DNA of 5,254 nucleotides from an uncultured Lachnospiraceae bacterium (lineage in GTDB: Bacteria; Bacillota_A; Clostridia; Lachnospirales; Lachnospiraceae). The DNA is taken from contig CAJUGZ010000292.1 in assembly GCA_910585855.1 (NCBI GenBank), positions 1 through 5,254 on the forward strand. The letters are read 5' to 3'. Positions within the stretch are counted from its first letter, which is position 1; the number at the start of each line of letters is the position of its first letter. The notes under the pieces are model-generated. The model worked only from the letters and a program-made list of their open reading frames with translations. It searched no databases and was not told the DNA's origin. Position numbers and translations under genes: made by a program. Below, piece after piece: positions 5,089 through 5,254 of the stretch.

Positions 5089-5254
5089 GTGATTTTTCTC
5101 GGAAAGGACGCCAGATTCGAAAACGGTGGGCAGCCTGCTGTTCCGGTTTCCAAAAAGCAAGAAGTTCTAAGACTTCTGCCTTTCCCTTTCTCCAACCAGA
5201 CAGACCGGGGCGCAATTCGCCCTCATAACAACCAAAACGAAACAGGTGTAAGGA
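5089..5254 (+). other. G/C-richer block, probable leader or 5' part of a plus-strand gene beyond the window
   Basis: Bases 5101-5254 contain 77 G or C in 154 (50%), against about 12% in 4921-5040. The block ends with GTGTAAGGA, whose TAAGGA matches the ribosome-binding consensus, so a plus-strand start codon may lie a few bases outside. Two hairpins precede it: GC(A)AGAAGT/ACTTCTGC (5157-5179) and GGGCG/CGCCC with a CAATT loop (5208-5222). Two frames are also open: plus from a GTG at 5089 to the edge (55 codons), and minus from the edge down to a TAA at 5039-5041 (71 codons). Neither translation is recognisable and both may be accidental. I favour a structured leader. Confidence 0.4.

Noticed and set aside
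5076..5254. Group II intron 5' end (GTGTG matches GUGYG)
   Set aside because: Only the 5-base boundary consensus fits; I recognise no domain I features, and no reverse transcriptase or domain V is in view.

Overview
The window looks like a low-GC Gram-positive chromosome of the Clostridia, most likely Lachnospiraceae-like. This is inferred from A/T-rich intergenic DNA, strong GGAGG ribosome-binding sites, sigma-A-type promoters and the style of the proteins; no rRNA or other taxonomic marker is present.

Three housekeeping genes lie in one direction on the minus strand, read from right to left. They are a monofunctional ACT-domain aspartate kinase (2669-3988), a nitrilase-superfamily amidase (1770-2579) and a 23S rRNA m5U methyltransferase of the RlmD/RlmCD type (283-1542). 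The first two are 89 bases apart and could share a transcript. A 186-bp inverted-repeat element with three nested hairpins (1579-1764) separates the amidase from the methyltransferase.

Left edge (1-~310): the last codons of rlmD run into DNA of different character (48% G+C in bases 1-60). This DNA holds an intrinsic terminator (61-97), a strong ribosome-binding site and the first 12 codons of a minus-strand gene that leaves the window. The 3' end of this methyltransferase gene is a known integration site for integrative conjugative elements in Firmicutes, so I read this as the end of an inserted element. That is an inference.

Right part (4007-5254): there is no recognisable protein gene for about 1.25 kb. 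The minus strand carries a near-consensus promoter (TTGACA-17-TATACT, 4904-4932) and a strong intrinsic terminator (4324-4363). Together they delimit a purine-rich transcript of about 574 nt with no substantial ORF, four copies of a GAGGUA-N4-CCA motif and several local and long-range stems. This candidate large structured non-coding RNA is the most interesting item here. It lies upstream of lysC but is terminated before it, and lysC appears to have its own promoter.

Beyond the promoter, a very A/T-rich stretch (about 12% G+C over 4921-5040) gives way near 5097 to DNA of 50% G+C. That block ends in a TAAGGA ribosome-binding-like sequence pointing to a plus-strand gene just outside the window. 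The step suggests a second foreign segment, so the three chromosomal genes may lie between two mobile or acquired regions.
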